A DNA stretch of 51,905 bases from Clostridiales bacterium (GCA_012735575.1 JAAYGY010000043.1:1-51905), one strand, 5' to 3'. Counted from the first letter of the stretch, positions 25,951 through 35,294 are shown. The notes: generated from the letters alone by a model not told the origin. Made by a program: numbers and translations.

Positions 25951-26994
25951 ATGAATAAAATTCGTATTGGAATCATAGGTGCCGGAAACATTGCACAAAA
26001 TTCTCATATCCCTGCCTATTTAAAGCAGAGTGATGCAGAAATCGTCGCTGTTTGTGATCTAAAACTGGACAGGGCTAAAGAAGTTGCAGCCAAACACAAT
26101 ATTCAATATGCTGTAGGCAGCATAGAGGAACTGGTAGCCATTGATGAAGTTGATGCCGTTAGCGTGTGCACATGGAATAATGCCCATGCATCGGCTGCTA
26201 TTGCTGCTGCTAATGCAGGTAAGCATGTTTTATGTGAAAAGCCCATGGCCATGAATGTAGAAGAGGCCGAAGCCATGAAAGAAGCAGCGGAAAAGAATAA
26301 TATAGTATTTATGATGGGCTTTACCAACCGCTTTAGGGCAGACAGCCAGGTTATAAAAGAAATTGCCGATAGCGGAAAACTGGGAGAGATCTATTACGCC
26401 AAAGCCGGTTGGCTGCGCAGAAGAGGAACTCCCCTTGGCTGGTTTACTGATCTATCCAAATCCGGAGGAGGCCCTGTTATAGACATTGGTGTTCATGCCA
26501 TCGATCTCACCTGGTATTTCATGGGTAAACCCCGTCCTGTAAGCGTTACAGCTTGCACCTATGACAAGATTGGTGACTACAAAACCAAAGGAGTCAGTCG
26601 TTGGGAAGCACTGGATACAGATAACCTGGTGTTTAACACAGAGGATTCAGCGTCCGGCTTTATCAAATTTGAAAATGGCGCTTCTATGAGCTTTGATGTA
26701 AGCTGGGCTATCAATGGTAAGGATACAGGAATATTCAGCGATATCTTTGGAACCAAGGCTGGAGCCAGCCTCAATCCCTTTACCATATATGGAGAAGAGC
26801 AAGGCTATCTCATGGATTCCTCTCCAGTTATAGAGCCTCAGGATACTTTCGCCAATGAAATCAGGCACTTTTTAGATTGTATAAAAACAGGAGAAGAGCC
26901 TATGGCATCTGCAAATGATGGAGTCATTATCCAAAAGATTCTAAACGGAATTTATGATTCCGCAAAAGAGGGTAAAGAGATTATTTTAGACTAA
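25951..26994 (+). CDS. Gfo/Idh/MocA-family oxidoreductase
   Basis: This 347-residue NAD(P)-dependent oxidoreductase has a Rossmann fold IRIGIIGAGNIAQNSHIP and the EKPMAMN motif with the catalytic Lys. The C-terminal domain has KSGGGPVIDIGVHAIDLTWY, including the substrate-binding Asp and His. AAGGAGG stands before the ATG. It follows the TIM-barrel gene in an operon ended by the terminator at 27008. Pairing of this family with a sugar isomerase is typical of inositol or 3-keto-sugar pathways. The actual substrate is not shown by sequence. Confidence 0.9.
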   Translation: MNKIRIGIIGAGNIAQNSHIPAYLKQSDAEIVAVCDLKLDRAKEVAAKHNIQYAVGSIEELVAIDEVDAVSVCTWNNAHASAAIAAANAGKHVLCEKPMAMNVEEAEAMKEAAEKNNIVFMMGFTNRFRADSQVIKEIADSGKLGEIYYAKAGWLRRRGTPLGWFTDLSKSGGGPVIDIGVHAIDLTWYFMGKPRPVSVTACTYDKIGDYKTKGVSRWEALDTDNLVFNTEDSASGFIKFENGASMSFDVSWAINGKDTGIFSDIFGTKAGASLNPFTIYGEEQGYLMDSSPVIEPQDTFANEIRHFLDCIKTGEEPMASANDGVIIQKILNGIYDSAKEGKEIILD

Positions 26995-27007
26995 GTAAAT
27001 ATGCTAT

Positions 27008-27045
27008 GGGAGCTGGAAACTATATAACCTTTCAGCTCCCTTTTT
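27008..27045 (+). terminator. Terminator of the isomerase / Gfo/Idh operon
   Basis: GGGAGCTG (27008-27015) pairs with CAGCTCCC (27033-27040), and five T residues follow immediately. Confidence 0.85.
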
Positions 27046-27118
27046 ATCTGCAATATTTTCTAAATTTTAGTGGTGTTATCCCTTCTTTATTTTTTTCATC
27101 AATATTATGTATTATATG

Positions 27119-27146
27119 ATGACAAGGAAATAGCATATGGTATAAT
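27119..27146 (+). promoter_or_regulatory. Probable promoter of the first URO-D-like gene
   Basis: ATGACA (27119-27124), a 16-bp spacer and a perfect TATAAT (27141-27146) lie about 80 bp upstream of the chosen ATG at 27229. Confidence 0.45.
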
Positions 27147-27228
27147 GATATAATAATTGTTATATTTTTCTTAATATACACAATATATTAAGGCTATGTA
27201 TAGTTGTATAGGGAAAGGAGTTAATAAA

Positions 27229-28350
27229 ATGGATATTAAGCCTTGTAGACCTAAATGGAAGGGCACCATGACCGATAGGGAACGCTTTAACAATCAGATG
27301 CATTACAAACCTTTTGATCGTTGCTTTAATATGGAATTTGGCTATTGGGATGAAAATTTTAAGGAATGGTCAATATTTGTTGAAAATGGCATTACCAATA
27401 ACTGGGAGGCCGATATTTTCTTTAACTTTGACAGAATAGAAGTGGTTAGTGGGAATATTTGGATGTCTCCTCCCTTTGAATCAAAAGTAGTGGACGAAAC
27501 TGAAACTACCTATATAATGATCAATGAAGATGGTCTACTGGCTGAAGTACCTAAAAGCAGCCATGATACTATTCCCCATTACATAAAGGCCAGTATAGTT
27601 ACTCCTGAAGACTGGAAGAGGTGCAAGGAAGAAAGATTTAACCGGGATCATCCCTCCCGGAAAGTGGATATTGAGGCCATCAAAAAAGCTCATCCCACTG
27701 ACAGAGATTATCCCTTAGGAGTAAACTGTGGTTCAATGATTGGAAAAATCCGGGATATGCTTACCTTTGAAGGACTGGCCTACGCCTGTTTTGATTATCC
27801 TGACATGGTGGAAGATATGGTTGAGACCTGTTGCCAGCTAGTAGAAGATTTTCTGGACCAGGTACTGCCCCATATAGATTTTGATTTTGCATCAGGCTGG
27901 GAAGACATTTGCTTTAAGAACGGCCCCATTGTGACAGTTGATTTTTTCAAAAATGTGGTTATGCCAAGATACAAACGAATTCGGAAGAAACTGGACCAGG
28001 CTGGTATTGAGCTTTGGTATACAGATTGTGACGGAGACGTAAGGCCCATATTGCCTTATATGGTAGAAGGTGGCATCAACTGCCTATTCCCCTTTGAGGT
28101 TAACAGCTGCGCACACCCGGCAGAGTTACTAAATGAGTATGGCAAGCAGCTAAGGATAATGGGTGGCGTAGATAAAATTGAGCTGGCTAAAGGGCCGGAG
28201 GCCATAAAAGCCTATCTGGAAAGCCTTGTGCCCTTGGTAGAAAGAGGAGGCTATATTCCCTTCTGCGATCACCGCTGTCCTCCCAATGTAAAGCCTGAGT
28301 ATTACTTATATTATCTAGACCTAAAGGAAGAAATGTTTGGAATGAAGTAA
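27229..28350 (+). CDS. Uroporphyrinogen decarboxylase-superfamily protein, unknown substrate
   Basis: This 373-residue TIM-barrel protein belongs to the URO-D superfamily, which holds heme-pathway decarboxylases and cobalamin-dependent methyltransferases such as MtaA. It has the late conserved block FCDHRCPPNVKPEYYLYYLDL. At the place where methyltransferases have the zinc motif HxCGN, this protein reads YTDCDGDV, so the site differs. It is not a true HemE, because the N-terminal heme-pathway motif is absent and no heme genes are near. ATG at 27229 lies 8 nt after AAAGGAG. It is convergent with the GH38 gene. A role with modified sugars or methyl groups is guessed from context. Confidence 0.75.
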   Translation: MDIKPCRPKWKGTMTDRERFNNQMHYKPFDRCFNMEFGYWDENFKEWSIFVENGITNNWEADIFFNFDRIEVVSGNIWMSPPFESKVVDETETTYIMINEDGLLAEVPKSSHDTIPHYIKASIVTPEDWKRCKEERFNRDHPSRKVDIEAIKKAHPTDRDYPLGVNCGSMIGKIRDMLTFEGLAYACFDYPDMVEDMVETCCQLVEDFLDQVLPHIDFDFASGWEDICFKNGPIVTVDFFKNVVMPRYKRIRKKLDQAGIELWYTDCDGDVRPILPYMVEGGINCLFPFEVNSCAHPAELLNEYGKQLRIMGGVDKIELAKGPEAIKAYLESLVPLVERGGYIPFCDHRCPPNVKPEYYLYYLDLKEEMFGMK

Positions 28351-28359
28351 ACTGAACCA

Positions 28360-28396
28360 TAATGGCTATTGACCGTTCATTTATCAATAGTCATTA
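28360..28396 (+). repeat. Dispersed repeat, copy B (hairpin)
   Basis: TAATGGCTATTGA (28360-28372) pairs with TCAATAGTCATTA (28384-28396), one mismatch, around an 11-nt loop. It stands just after the URO-D-like gene, but no T run follows. The same stem occurs at 35831-35869. Confidence 0.55.
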
Positions 28397-28462
28397 TATA
28401 CAAAGTGACTAATAACCATCCAACTAGAATAACCAGTTAGTTTAATAAATGTAATGTATTTA

Positions 28463-28492
28463 AAAATCTGGGGAAAAATTTCCCCAGATTTT
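28463..28492 (-). terminator. Terminator of the alpha-mannosidase gene
   Basis: AAAATCTGGGGAAA (28463-28476) pairs with TTTCCCCAGATTTT (28479-28492) around a 2-nt loop, six bases past the mannosidase stop. It is nearly symmetrical and may work in both directions. Confidence 0.8.
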
Positions 28493-28497
28493 AATCT

Positions 28498-31400
28498 TTA
28501 ATATCCAATCTTTATAGTCTTAATTTCAAAGGGCCTAAAATCCAGTTCAAAGGTTTGGGCAGCGTTCATTGCCTCTTGAACTTCTTCCAACATATTAGTA
28601 ATCTCAATAGATTCAGGCACCCTGTCCAAAGTTACTTTTGCATGGGTATATGTGCCTTCGGCTTCATAAAGCCTCATGATGAAAGCTTTCTCATTTTCCT
28701 CGCAGCATTTAACTGTTTCTATAATAATGTTGCTGCTATCTACTTTGGCAAAGGACTCTACTTGTATCCTGCCTGGTTTTACAATTGGCTTAACATTTAG
28801 GCTATAGGCCGGTAATATAACATTTTCAGCGCTAAAACCTCCAACATGGGGCAGGAAGGAATATACGCATTCATGTACACCTACATCCCCTCTAGGATCT
28901 GGCCTGCATCCACCCTTTAATAAAGACAGCTGCATATCTGAGCCCTCTACGGAAATACCATATTTACAGTCATTAAGCAAGGCCACTCCATAACGGGTTT
29001 CGGAAAGATCCGTAAATTTATGGTTGACTACTTCAAACATGGCCTGCTCGATACTGTTATTACGGGTTGTTGGTTTTAAGCTGTGGCCAAACTGGATTTC
29101 ATGCCTTGCAAAATTACTTCTAACGGTTGTATCAAAGCTCACTTTGAGGAAACGGTGCTTATCCTTCCAGTCTATAATTGTTTCAAAATCCACCCTTGGT
29201 GTTGTGGAGTAAAATATCATATCCTGCTTTAGGGTAGACTTGTCTGAAAGCCTATAGGTACTGCGGATTCTAAATTGTACCTTTCCGTCAGATACTACCT
29301 TACGCTCCACAAGCTCTGCACAAGGTTTAAACTTCAGCTGGCTGTCCGCATCTATATCCCAGCTATCCCATGCTGTAGGAACGTCTTCTGCCATAAGGAA
29401 GGTATTAAGAGGCAGCCCATTCCCTCGCAGTTCCCTATTAACACGGGTATCTATGAAGGATTCTATAGTCCCATCCCCTGCAAAGGTAACCTTGGCAAAA
29501 GGAGTAGTTAAAACATTATCTTCATATACAAAGGCAGAATCCCCATTATCGGCTGCTCCATCCTTTTCTTTAAACTGGATTACCTTTGATCCCATTGAGG
29601 GAAGATGGAGATTGCCAATGCAAAGCATATCTTGCCCATGTATATCCTGAATAGGCTGGGCAATTAATTCCTTGTCTACAGGAACCTTACCCTCAAAATC
29701 TTTTACATAAACTACCTCGTCCCTGTCAAAGCCCAGAGTATTTATAACTGTCACGGTGTTTTCCTCGGGCTCTGCACAGATGGCATCTTGAATGAGCTGA
29801 TCGGCTTTTTCCAGCACTTCTTCCATCTCCTGATAGGACTGATCGTGAGCTTTTGCTATACAGGTACCTGGTAGGATATCATGGAACTGGTTGACCAGCA
29901 AGGTCTCCATAAGGGGTCTTATATGGGTATCCTCTGCAACAATATCTTTGTAAACTGCATTTAATACCGTTAAAAATTCTAAATCCCTCAAAGCCAGCTC
30001 AGCCTTACGGTTGTTGCGCTTGATCCTATGTTGATTGGTGAGGGTACCTCGGTGCAGCTCTAAATAAAGTTCTCCCCTGTATACAGGAGGATTTACCGAT
30101 TCTTTTTCCAGTTCGGTCATAAACTGGCCAACATTTACATGCTCAGCCCTGGGACATCCGTCCAGATCTCTTACCCGTCTGGCCATCTCTATCATCTTTG
30201 CCTCTGGACCTCCACCACCGTCACCAAAGCCATAGGCCACCAGACGTCTTCTGGATACATGCTTATCCTGAAGATAATTGCTGCTTCCCCTGCCCTCCAG
30301 GTTTTCAATCAGCGCCTTTGGATCGGGCCAGCAATGCATGGTATTAAAATGGGCAAATACCCTTGTCCCATCTATTCCCTCCCAGTAGAAGGTTTCAAAG
30401 GGGAACTTGTTTGTATCATTCCAGGACATCTTTGTTGTGAGGAAATAATCCACCCGGCAGCCTTTCATGATCTGGGGTATGGCAGCACTATAGCCGAAGG
30501 TATCCGGCAGCCAAAAACAGTTGGACGTATAGCCAAAATGTTTTTGTGTATATTTTTGACCCCAGAGAAACTGTCGGATCATGGATTCCCCAGATGTAAT
30601 ATTACAGTCACATTCAACCCATACCCCTCCGTTGGGTTCATAGCGGCCTTCCCTAATCTTTTCTCGCATCATTTCAAACAATTGGGGATAATGGCGGCGC
30701 ATCATTTCTGCGTGATAAGCCGAACTTTGGATGAATCTATATTCAGGATACTGGTCCATTAGGCTTATAACATTGGAATAGGTTCTGGCACACTTTTTTA
30801 CAGTTTCGGGAATATGCCATAGCCAGGCCGTGTCCATATGGGAATGCCCTATAATGCCAGCTATGGGTGCAGATTCTGCATTCTTTGCCTCCAGTACAGG
30901 TTTCATTATTTGCCTTGCTTTCTTTAATGCAGAACGCCAGACTTCCTCTTCTACATCTTCTACTGCATAGTAAACGGTCTTGTGAACATCTATAAGGCAA
31001 TTGATAATGTCAGCACGCCTGAAACTTAATGGATCCATCTTTTCTACCAGTTGATTAAGGACCCTTAAATCCAGGATAAAGTCCAGAATATCCTGATTCT
31101 TTGTACAGATATAAACACCATCAAAGGTATAGCGAAAATCCGATTTAACCTCAGTTTCAAATGGCTGGGTCCCAATCACGTAATGCCCTGCATAAAATTC
31201 TAAAGCTATATCTATATCTTCATCAGGGTTATAATTATCTACTAGCATATTACAGTAGTGGTTTCCACTTATAGCTGTAGTGGCATATTTGCTGGTAAAT
31301 ATACCTCCAGGAATTCCGTTAACCCAAAGCATTCCCTCAAAGCCACCTACTTTAGGCATTATGTAGATTTTTTGCCCCCTATATTCTTCAGGAAGGCTGA

Positions 31401-31620
31401 CCTTTCCTTTAAACCAGCAATATACACCCTCTCCTCCCCAGGTATCGCCCATGGCTGTATCCACAAAAAGGCTGTCATCCTGTGGAATTTGATGATACTG
31501 CTCTGCTGTCTCAAATCGCTTTACTTCTACCTCACCAATAGTAGAGAAAATATAGGGTTCAAGGGTTTCTTCCATACGGACCAGCTTTTTTAACATACGT
31601 TCTATTTGCGCTTGATTCAT
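28498..31620 (-). CDS. GH38 alpha-mannosidase (cytoplasmic)
   Basis: This 1040-residue glycoside hydrolase family 38 enzyme removes alpha-linked mannose by a retaining mechanism with zinc. The metal motif GHSHMDTAWLW gives His259, His261 and Asp263, and the nucleophile is Asp373 in LPDTFGYSA. The alpha/beta barrel is followed by a helical bundle (residues about 550-640) and a long beta-sandwich C-terminus. No signal peptide is present, so it acts on imported mannosides. GGAGG stands 11 nt before ATG. The second URO-D-like gene lies 25 bp upstream on the same strand, so the two are probably one operon. Confidence 0.93.
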   Translation of the reverse strand: MNQAQIERMLKKLVRMEETLEPYIFSTIGEVEVKRFETAEQYHQIPQDDSLFVDTAMGDTWGGEGVYCWFKGKVSLPEEYRGQKIYIMPKVGGFEGMLWVNGIPGGIFTSKYATTAISGNHYCNMLVDNYNPDEDIDIALEFYAGHYVIGTQPFETEVKSDFRYTFDGVYICTKNQDILDFILDLRVLNQLVEKMDPLSFRRADIINCLIDVHKTVYYAVEDVEEEVWRSALKKARQIMKPVLEAKNAESAPIAGIIGHSHMDTAWLWHIPETVKKCARTYSNVISLMDQYPEYRFIQSSAYHAEMMRRHYPQLFEMMREKIREGRYEPNGGVWVECDCNITSGESMIRQFLWGQKYTQKHFGYTSNCFWLPDTFGYSAAIPQIMKGCRVDYFLTTKMSWNDTNKFPFETFYWEGIDGTRVFAHFNTMHCWPDPKALIENLEGRGSSNYLQDKHVSRRRLVAYGFGDGGGGPEAKMIEMARRVRDLDGCPRAEHVNVGQFMTELEKESVNPPVYRGELYLELHRGTLTNQHRIKRNNRKAELALRDLEFLTVLNAVYKDIVAEDTHIRPLMETLLVNQFHDILPGTCIAKAHDQSYQEMEEVLEKADQLIQDAICAEPEENTVTVINTLGFDRDEVVYVKDFEGKVPVDKELIAQPIQDIHGQDMLCIGNLHLPSMGSKVIQFKEKDGAADNGDSAFVYEDNVLTTPFAKVTFAGDGTIESFIDTRVNRELRGNGLPLNTFLMAEDVPTAWDSWDIDADSQLKFKPCAELVERKVVSDGKVQFRIRSTYRLSDKSTLKQDMIFYSTTPRVDFETIIDWKDKHRFLKVSFDTTVRSNFARHEIQFGHSLKPTTRNNSIEQAMFEVVNHKFTDLSETRYGVALLNDCKYGISVEGSDMQLSLLKGGCRPDPRGDVGVHECVYSFLPHVGGFSAENVILPAYSLNVKPIVKPGRIQVESFAKVDSSNIIIETVKCCEENEKAFIMRLYEAEGTYTHAKVTLDRVPESIEITNMLEEVQEAMNAAQTFELDFRPFEIKTIKIGY

Positions 31621-31645
31621 TTTCAGAGAATCCTCCTTTGTTCTA

Positions 31646-32893
31646 TTAATAATAGGAATCTATAGTTTCCCTTACAGTTTGTTCCCAAATGATCAAATTT
31701 TCCGGCCGGTAGGATACCGTACTAATATCCTTAAGGACAAACTCATAAGGACAGCCATTTTTTATGCAGGCTTCAATGGTTCTAGATATGTCCTTTCGAA
31801 CCTCTTCTGGATCAGTCTTAACTGCTACAGCAGCAGGATTGGGTTTTCTGGCATATACATAGTCCTCTCCTATCTGCTCAGCACAGCTTTCAATATTGGA
31901 CCAGGAGCTTACTCCTATCTTCCGCATATTGGGAATTTTTTTAAGGAGATCTATCTTATTGTCCAGAGGCTCGCAGCAGCCATAATAAACCAGGCCACAC
32001 TTTTCAAATAGGGGCTTGCTGTATGCCAGATCAAACTCCTCATGAAATTCTGGGGAAATGGTTGAAAACATTTGAGCCATGCTGCGAATCCAGATATCCT
32101 TAAGCCGTACTTTGCCTCCATCATAATCTTTGGCTGGCAGATGGCTAGTATAGGGAGGTGTGCAATGAAGGTCTGATATATCGTAATCCAAAAGCCCTAA
32201 TTCCTCATATTGTTCCATAACAGATAGCTGAATCTGGGTAAACTTCTTTATTATCTTATGGGTAAACTCCGGACGGTCTACCATATCATAAAGTACATTA
32301 GATACACCCCGCAGCCTGGGAATAACATCCCAGGGTGCATGATAGATATAATAGCCACGAAGCTTAACAGGTAAAATATCCCCTAGAATTTCCTGAGCCA
32401 ATTCAACCCTGCGCTTATCTTTGCCTTCATCATTGGTTATGACAGGGCATTTAAGCTTTTCCAAATCATCCTCAGTACTTAATTGATCCAGATACTCATG
32501 AGAAACTATATGGTTGGCCTCATCGGTTACTGCTATATTTTCCTTTATTTCTAACCCATATCCGGTAGAATGAACCGACTTGTAAATTGGATAAAAGTTT
32601 TCTACTACCATATCACCCGGGAAGTATTTCCACTGAAAAAGCTTCCTTCTAAAAAAAGTTTCCATTTCCTTTGCAAGGCTGCTTTCACATCGATTCTTTA
32701 GCTGTCCGTCTATATCCATTTCATGCCAGGGTACTTCATCTATTAATACTGGAGGCCTCCCTGGTTTCAAATCATTATTATCCCGCATTCTTTTGATATT
32801 CTCCTGCTGAATATCCAAGGCAGCAACTTCAGCATACTCTTTGGCCAATTCCCTAAGAATATTTTTTTCATAGCTTGTAACTTTCATACCCAT
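31646..32893 (-). CDS. Second URO-D/MetE-like superfamily protein, unknown function
   Basis: This 415-residue protein is a distant URO-D/methionine-synthase-like TIM barrel, unlike the one at 27229 except in fold. It has the block YYGCCEPLDNKIDLLKKIPNMRKIGVSSW, where family methyltransferases carry zinc-binding Cys/His. Only the two Cys are seen here. Such proteins are common in glycan loci of Lachnospiraceae and related Clostridia, but no function is established. A start at ATG 32893 is used, and another ATG two codons on is equally possible. It is followed by the mannosidase and preceded by the HD hydrolase, all on the minus strand. Confidence 0.7.
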   Translation of the reverse strand: MGMKVTSYEKNILRELAKEYAEVAALDIQQENIKRMRDNNDLKPGRPPVLIDEVPWHEMDIDGQLKNRCESSLAKEMETFFRRKLFQWKYFPGDMVVENFYPIYKSVHSTGYGLEIKENIAVTDEANHIVSHEYLDQLSTEDDLEKLKCPVITNDEGKDKRRVELAQEILGDILPVKLRGYYIYHAPWDVIPRLRGVSNVLYDMVDRPEFTHKIIKKFTQIQLSVMEQYEELGLLDYDISDLHCTPPYTSHLPAKDYDGGKVRLKDIWIRSMAQMFSTISPEFHEEFDLAYSKPLFEKCGLVYYGCCEPLDNKIDLLKKIPNMRKIGVSSWSNIESCAEQIGEDYVYARKPNPAAVAVKTDPEEVRKDISRTIEACIKNGCPYEFVLKDISTVSYRPENLIIWEQTVRETIDSYY

Positions 32894-32910
32894 CCTACCT
32901 TCCCCTTTAA

Positions 32911-33507
32911 TTAATCTCTCTCTAAAATCCCCATTCTAATGGAATCCTCAACCATTTCCTCTACCAGTTCCCATAAGTCTGGCGCACCTTCCTTTACAAT
33001 AAAGTTGCGTTCCAGAACCTTATCACTCTTTATTCCATACTTAACCCATGTATGGCCTTTCGTTAGATAGTTGCATATAAGGGGCTGTATCCGGTCCAAA
33101 GAGGCAGCAAAAAGGGCTTCCTGGGTTTTTCTTTCCTCAAACTCATCCCACAGGGCTCTAAAATCCTGACTTTGGTCTGGGGGTAGTATACTAAAAAGCT
33201 GCCGTGCTGCTAAAAGCTCCCTTTCAGCCTTGTCCAAATTGGCTTCTTCGTCATAGCAAAAGGTATCACCTGCGTAGATTTCCACCAGATCATGAATCAG
33301 TAACATCTTTAATACTTTGGTAATATTCAAATCCTTCTTTGGGGAATATTCATGTAAAACCATGGCCATCAATGCTAAATGCCATGAATGCTCTGCATCG
33401 TTTTCCTGCCTTGATCCATCCATCAACAAGGTTTGCCTATAGATTTGTTTAAGCTTATCTATTTCTATGATAAATTCAATTTGCTTTTTTAATCTTTCCT
33501 TATCCAT
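32911..33507 (-). CDS. HD-domain phosphohydrolase (YfbR-like)
   Basis: This 198-residue HD-superfamily hydrolase has the metal motif His40 (NDAEHSWH), His72-Asp73 (LLIHDLVEIYAGD) and a later Asp (DRIQPL). This layout fits the HD_3 group with 5'-nucleotidase YfbR and related dNMP or sugar-phosphate phosphatases. GAAAGG stands about 9 nt before ATG. It lies 17 bp upstream of the URO-D-like gene and 23 bp after the 51-residue membrane protein gene, so it probably belongs to one transcript with them. The substrate is unknown. Confidence 0.82.
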   Translation of the reverse strand: MDKERLKKQIEFIIEIDKLKQIYRQTLLMDGSRQENDAEHSWHLALMAMVLHEYSPKKDLNITKVLKMLLIHDLVEIYAGDTFCYDEEANLDKAERELLAARQLFSILPPDQSQDFRALWDEFEERKTQEALFAASLDRIQPLICNYLTKGHTWVKYGIKSDKVLERNFIVKEGAPDLWELVEEMVEDSIRMGILERD

Positions 33508-33530
33508 CTAATACTACCTTTCAAATCTTG

Positions 33531-33686
33531 TTATAATAAACCACTTAAGAATCCATAATTTGTTAGTATATAAAATGCTGCTATTACTACTGCTATGGTC
33601 AGAATAAACTTTAAGATCTTTGCTGCAATCTTCATAATCAATACTATAGCCAGAATAGCTATTATTATAGTGATAAGATCTGTCAT
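33531..33686 (-). CDS. 51-residue single- or double-pass membrane microprotein
   Basis: This small gene is shorter than usual ORF cut-offs. It has ATG at 33686 with GGGAGG 7 nt upstream and ends TAA at 33531. The protein begins MTDLITIIIAILAIVLIMK, has a Lys-rich centre (KIAAKILK) and a second hydrophobic run (ILTIAVVIAAFYIL), then NYGFLSGLL. It looks like a helical hairpin, with the basic centre on the cytoplasmic side. It leads the minus-strand transcript with the HD hydrolase. I know of no family for it. Confidence 0.7.
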   Translation of the reverse strand: MTDLITIIIAILAIVLIMKIAAKILKFILTIAVVIAAFYILTNYGFLSGLL

Positions 33687-33846
33687 TGCCCATCCTCCCA
33701 TTTTTTTATAATTTTGGCTGCAATTATACTATACCAAGCCATAAAAATCTGATACCATTATATTATAGGTTTATTATACCATACTTGAATTGTGAAAAAA
33801 GTTTTTCTTTATAATAATATGGAAATACTCTTTGGAGGGAGCATTT

Positions 33847-35292
33847 ATGTTTACAGACATAAATTTTTCAGATGATAGGCCCCTATACTTACAGATAAGG
33901 GATTACATAAAACAAATGATCCTTCAGGGCTTGTTAAGTCAGGGTCAAAAACTTCCCTCCACCAGGGAACTTAGTAGTATCCTAAAGGTAAGCCGTAACA
34001 CTGTTATTCTAGCCTATGAATATTTACAGGATGAAGGATTTATTGAGATCCTTAGAGGTAAGGGAACCTTTGTATCTGCTATTAATATCGACTATCAAAA
34101 TGAATGGGAATATAACTGGAACTGTAAACTCAATTCATACGCCCAACTAGCCAATGAACTGGACATTGTAAAACACGAATCTAAATGGAAAAAGGGAATG
34201 ATCTCCTTTAAAAGTATTGCGCCTGATGATAAACTCTTTGATGTGGAGGATTTTAAGAGAGCTTTTTTAAATCGTTTCTCATTGGAAGGTGAAAAACTGC
34301 TCAACTATGGATATGCACAAGGATACAAGCCCCTTATTGAATACCTTTTAAATTATATGAATAATAAGGGAGTGGATGTGGAAGGTAAGGATATACTCAT
34401 AACTAACGGATTTACTGAAGGCTTTGATATAGTACTATCCTCCCTTACCAGTCCAGGTGACTATATCCTTTGTGAAAACCCCACCCATAACACGGCTATA
34501 AAGATTATGAAACTCCACCATCTCAACATAGTAGGGGTAGATATTGAAGAAGACGGTATAAGCTTAAGTAAGCTGGAGGAAGCCTTGTCCCATAACCCTA
34601 TATCCATGGGTTTTCTCATTCCCTCTTATCATAACCCCACAGGGATCGTCATGTCCCCTGAAAAAAGAATGGAAGTAATTAAGATCTTTGCCCGATATAA
34701 AGTACCTATTATTGAGGATGGTTTCAATGAAGAGCTTAGATACTCCGGTGCCCATCTGTCCCCTCTGGCAGCACTGTGCGGTCGGGGAAACAGCGTCCTC
34801 TATATTGGCAGTCTGTCCAAAGTCCTATTTCCCGGCCTTAGGATAGGATGGATTTTGGGAGATAAAGACCTTATTTCAAAACTGGAAAGCGTTAAGCGCA
34901 GCCGGGATATACATACTTCTTTTTTAGATCAGGCTGTCCTTTATGAATATCTGGTAACAGGCAATCTGGAAAAGTACCTAAAAAAAGCACGAAGAATATA
35001 TAGGGAGAAATATGATTTTGCCTTGGATTGCGCTAAAAAATATATACCTCACAAAAAGATCTTAGGCGAAGGCGGCCTTCATATTTTTGTTGAACTGTAT
35101 GAAAATATAGATGCACGCCTGGTCCTTAACAGGTGTATCAAAGAAAATCTTATCTTTATGCCGGGAGATATTTTTTTCACCGACGAAAAGGGCAAAAACA
35201 CTTTTCGCCTGGGCTTTGCCCGTTCAACCTTGAAAGAAATAGAAAAAGGCTTTAATATTATAGGCAAAATCATTAAAGAAATGGAGGAATAA
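33847..35292 (+). CDS. MocR-family GntR-type regulator with aminotransferase domain
   Basis: This 481-residue PLP-binding transcription factor has a GntR winged helix at residues 1-70 (RPLYLQIRDYIKQMILQG, LPSTRELSSILKVSRNTV). A fold-type I aminotransferase domain spans about 100-480, with the PLP-binding Lys325 in IGSLSKVLFPGLRIGW. Members regulate vitamin B6, GABA, taurine or other genes. ATG at 33847 has GGAGGG 7 nt upstream. It is followed at once by a flavin reductase, whose GGAGG overlaps its end, so they are coupled. The target is not pdxST here. Confidence 0.92.
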   Translation: MFTDINFSDDRPLYLQIRDYIKQMILQGLLSQGQKLPSTRELSSILKVSRNTVILAYEYLQDEGFIEILRGKGTFVSAINIDYQNEWEYNWNCKLNSYAQLANELDIVKHESKWKKGMISFKSIAPDDKLFDVEDFKRAFLNRFSLEGEKLLNYGYAQGYKPLIEYLLNYMNNKGVDVEGKDILITNGFTEGFDIVLSSLTSPGDYILCENPTHNTAIKIMKLHHLNIVGVDIEEDGISLSKLEEALSHNPISMGFLIPSYHNPTGIVMSPEKRMEVIKIFARYKVPIIEDGFNEELRYSGAHLSPLAALCGRGNSVLYIGSLSKVLFPGLRIGWILGDKDLISKLESVKRSRDIHTSFLDQAVLYEYLVTGNLEKYLKKARRIYREKYDFALDCAKKYIPHKKILGEGGLHIFVELYENIDARLVLNRCIKENLIFMPGDIFFTDEKGKNTFRLGFARSTLKEIEKGFNIIGKIIKEMEE

Positions 35293-35294
35293 AG

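Noticed and set aside
30139-30762. 207-codon open frame opposite the GH38 gene
   Set aside because: It is antisense to conserved catalytic regions of the mannosidase and has no support from a ribosome site.
27229-32893. Annotation of the two URO-D-like genes as heme-pathway HemE
   Set aside because: They lack HemE-type N-terminal motifs, differ from each other, and are in a glycan locus without heme genes.
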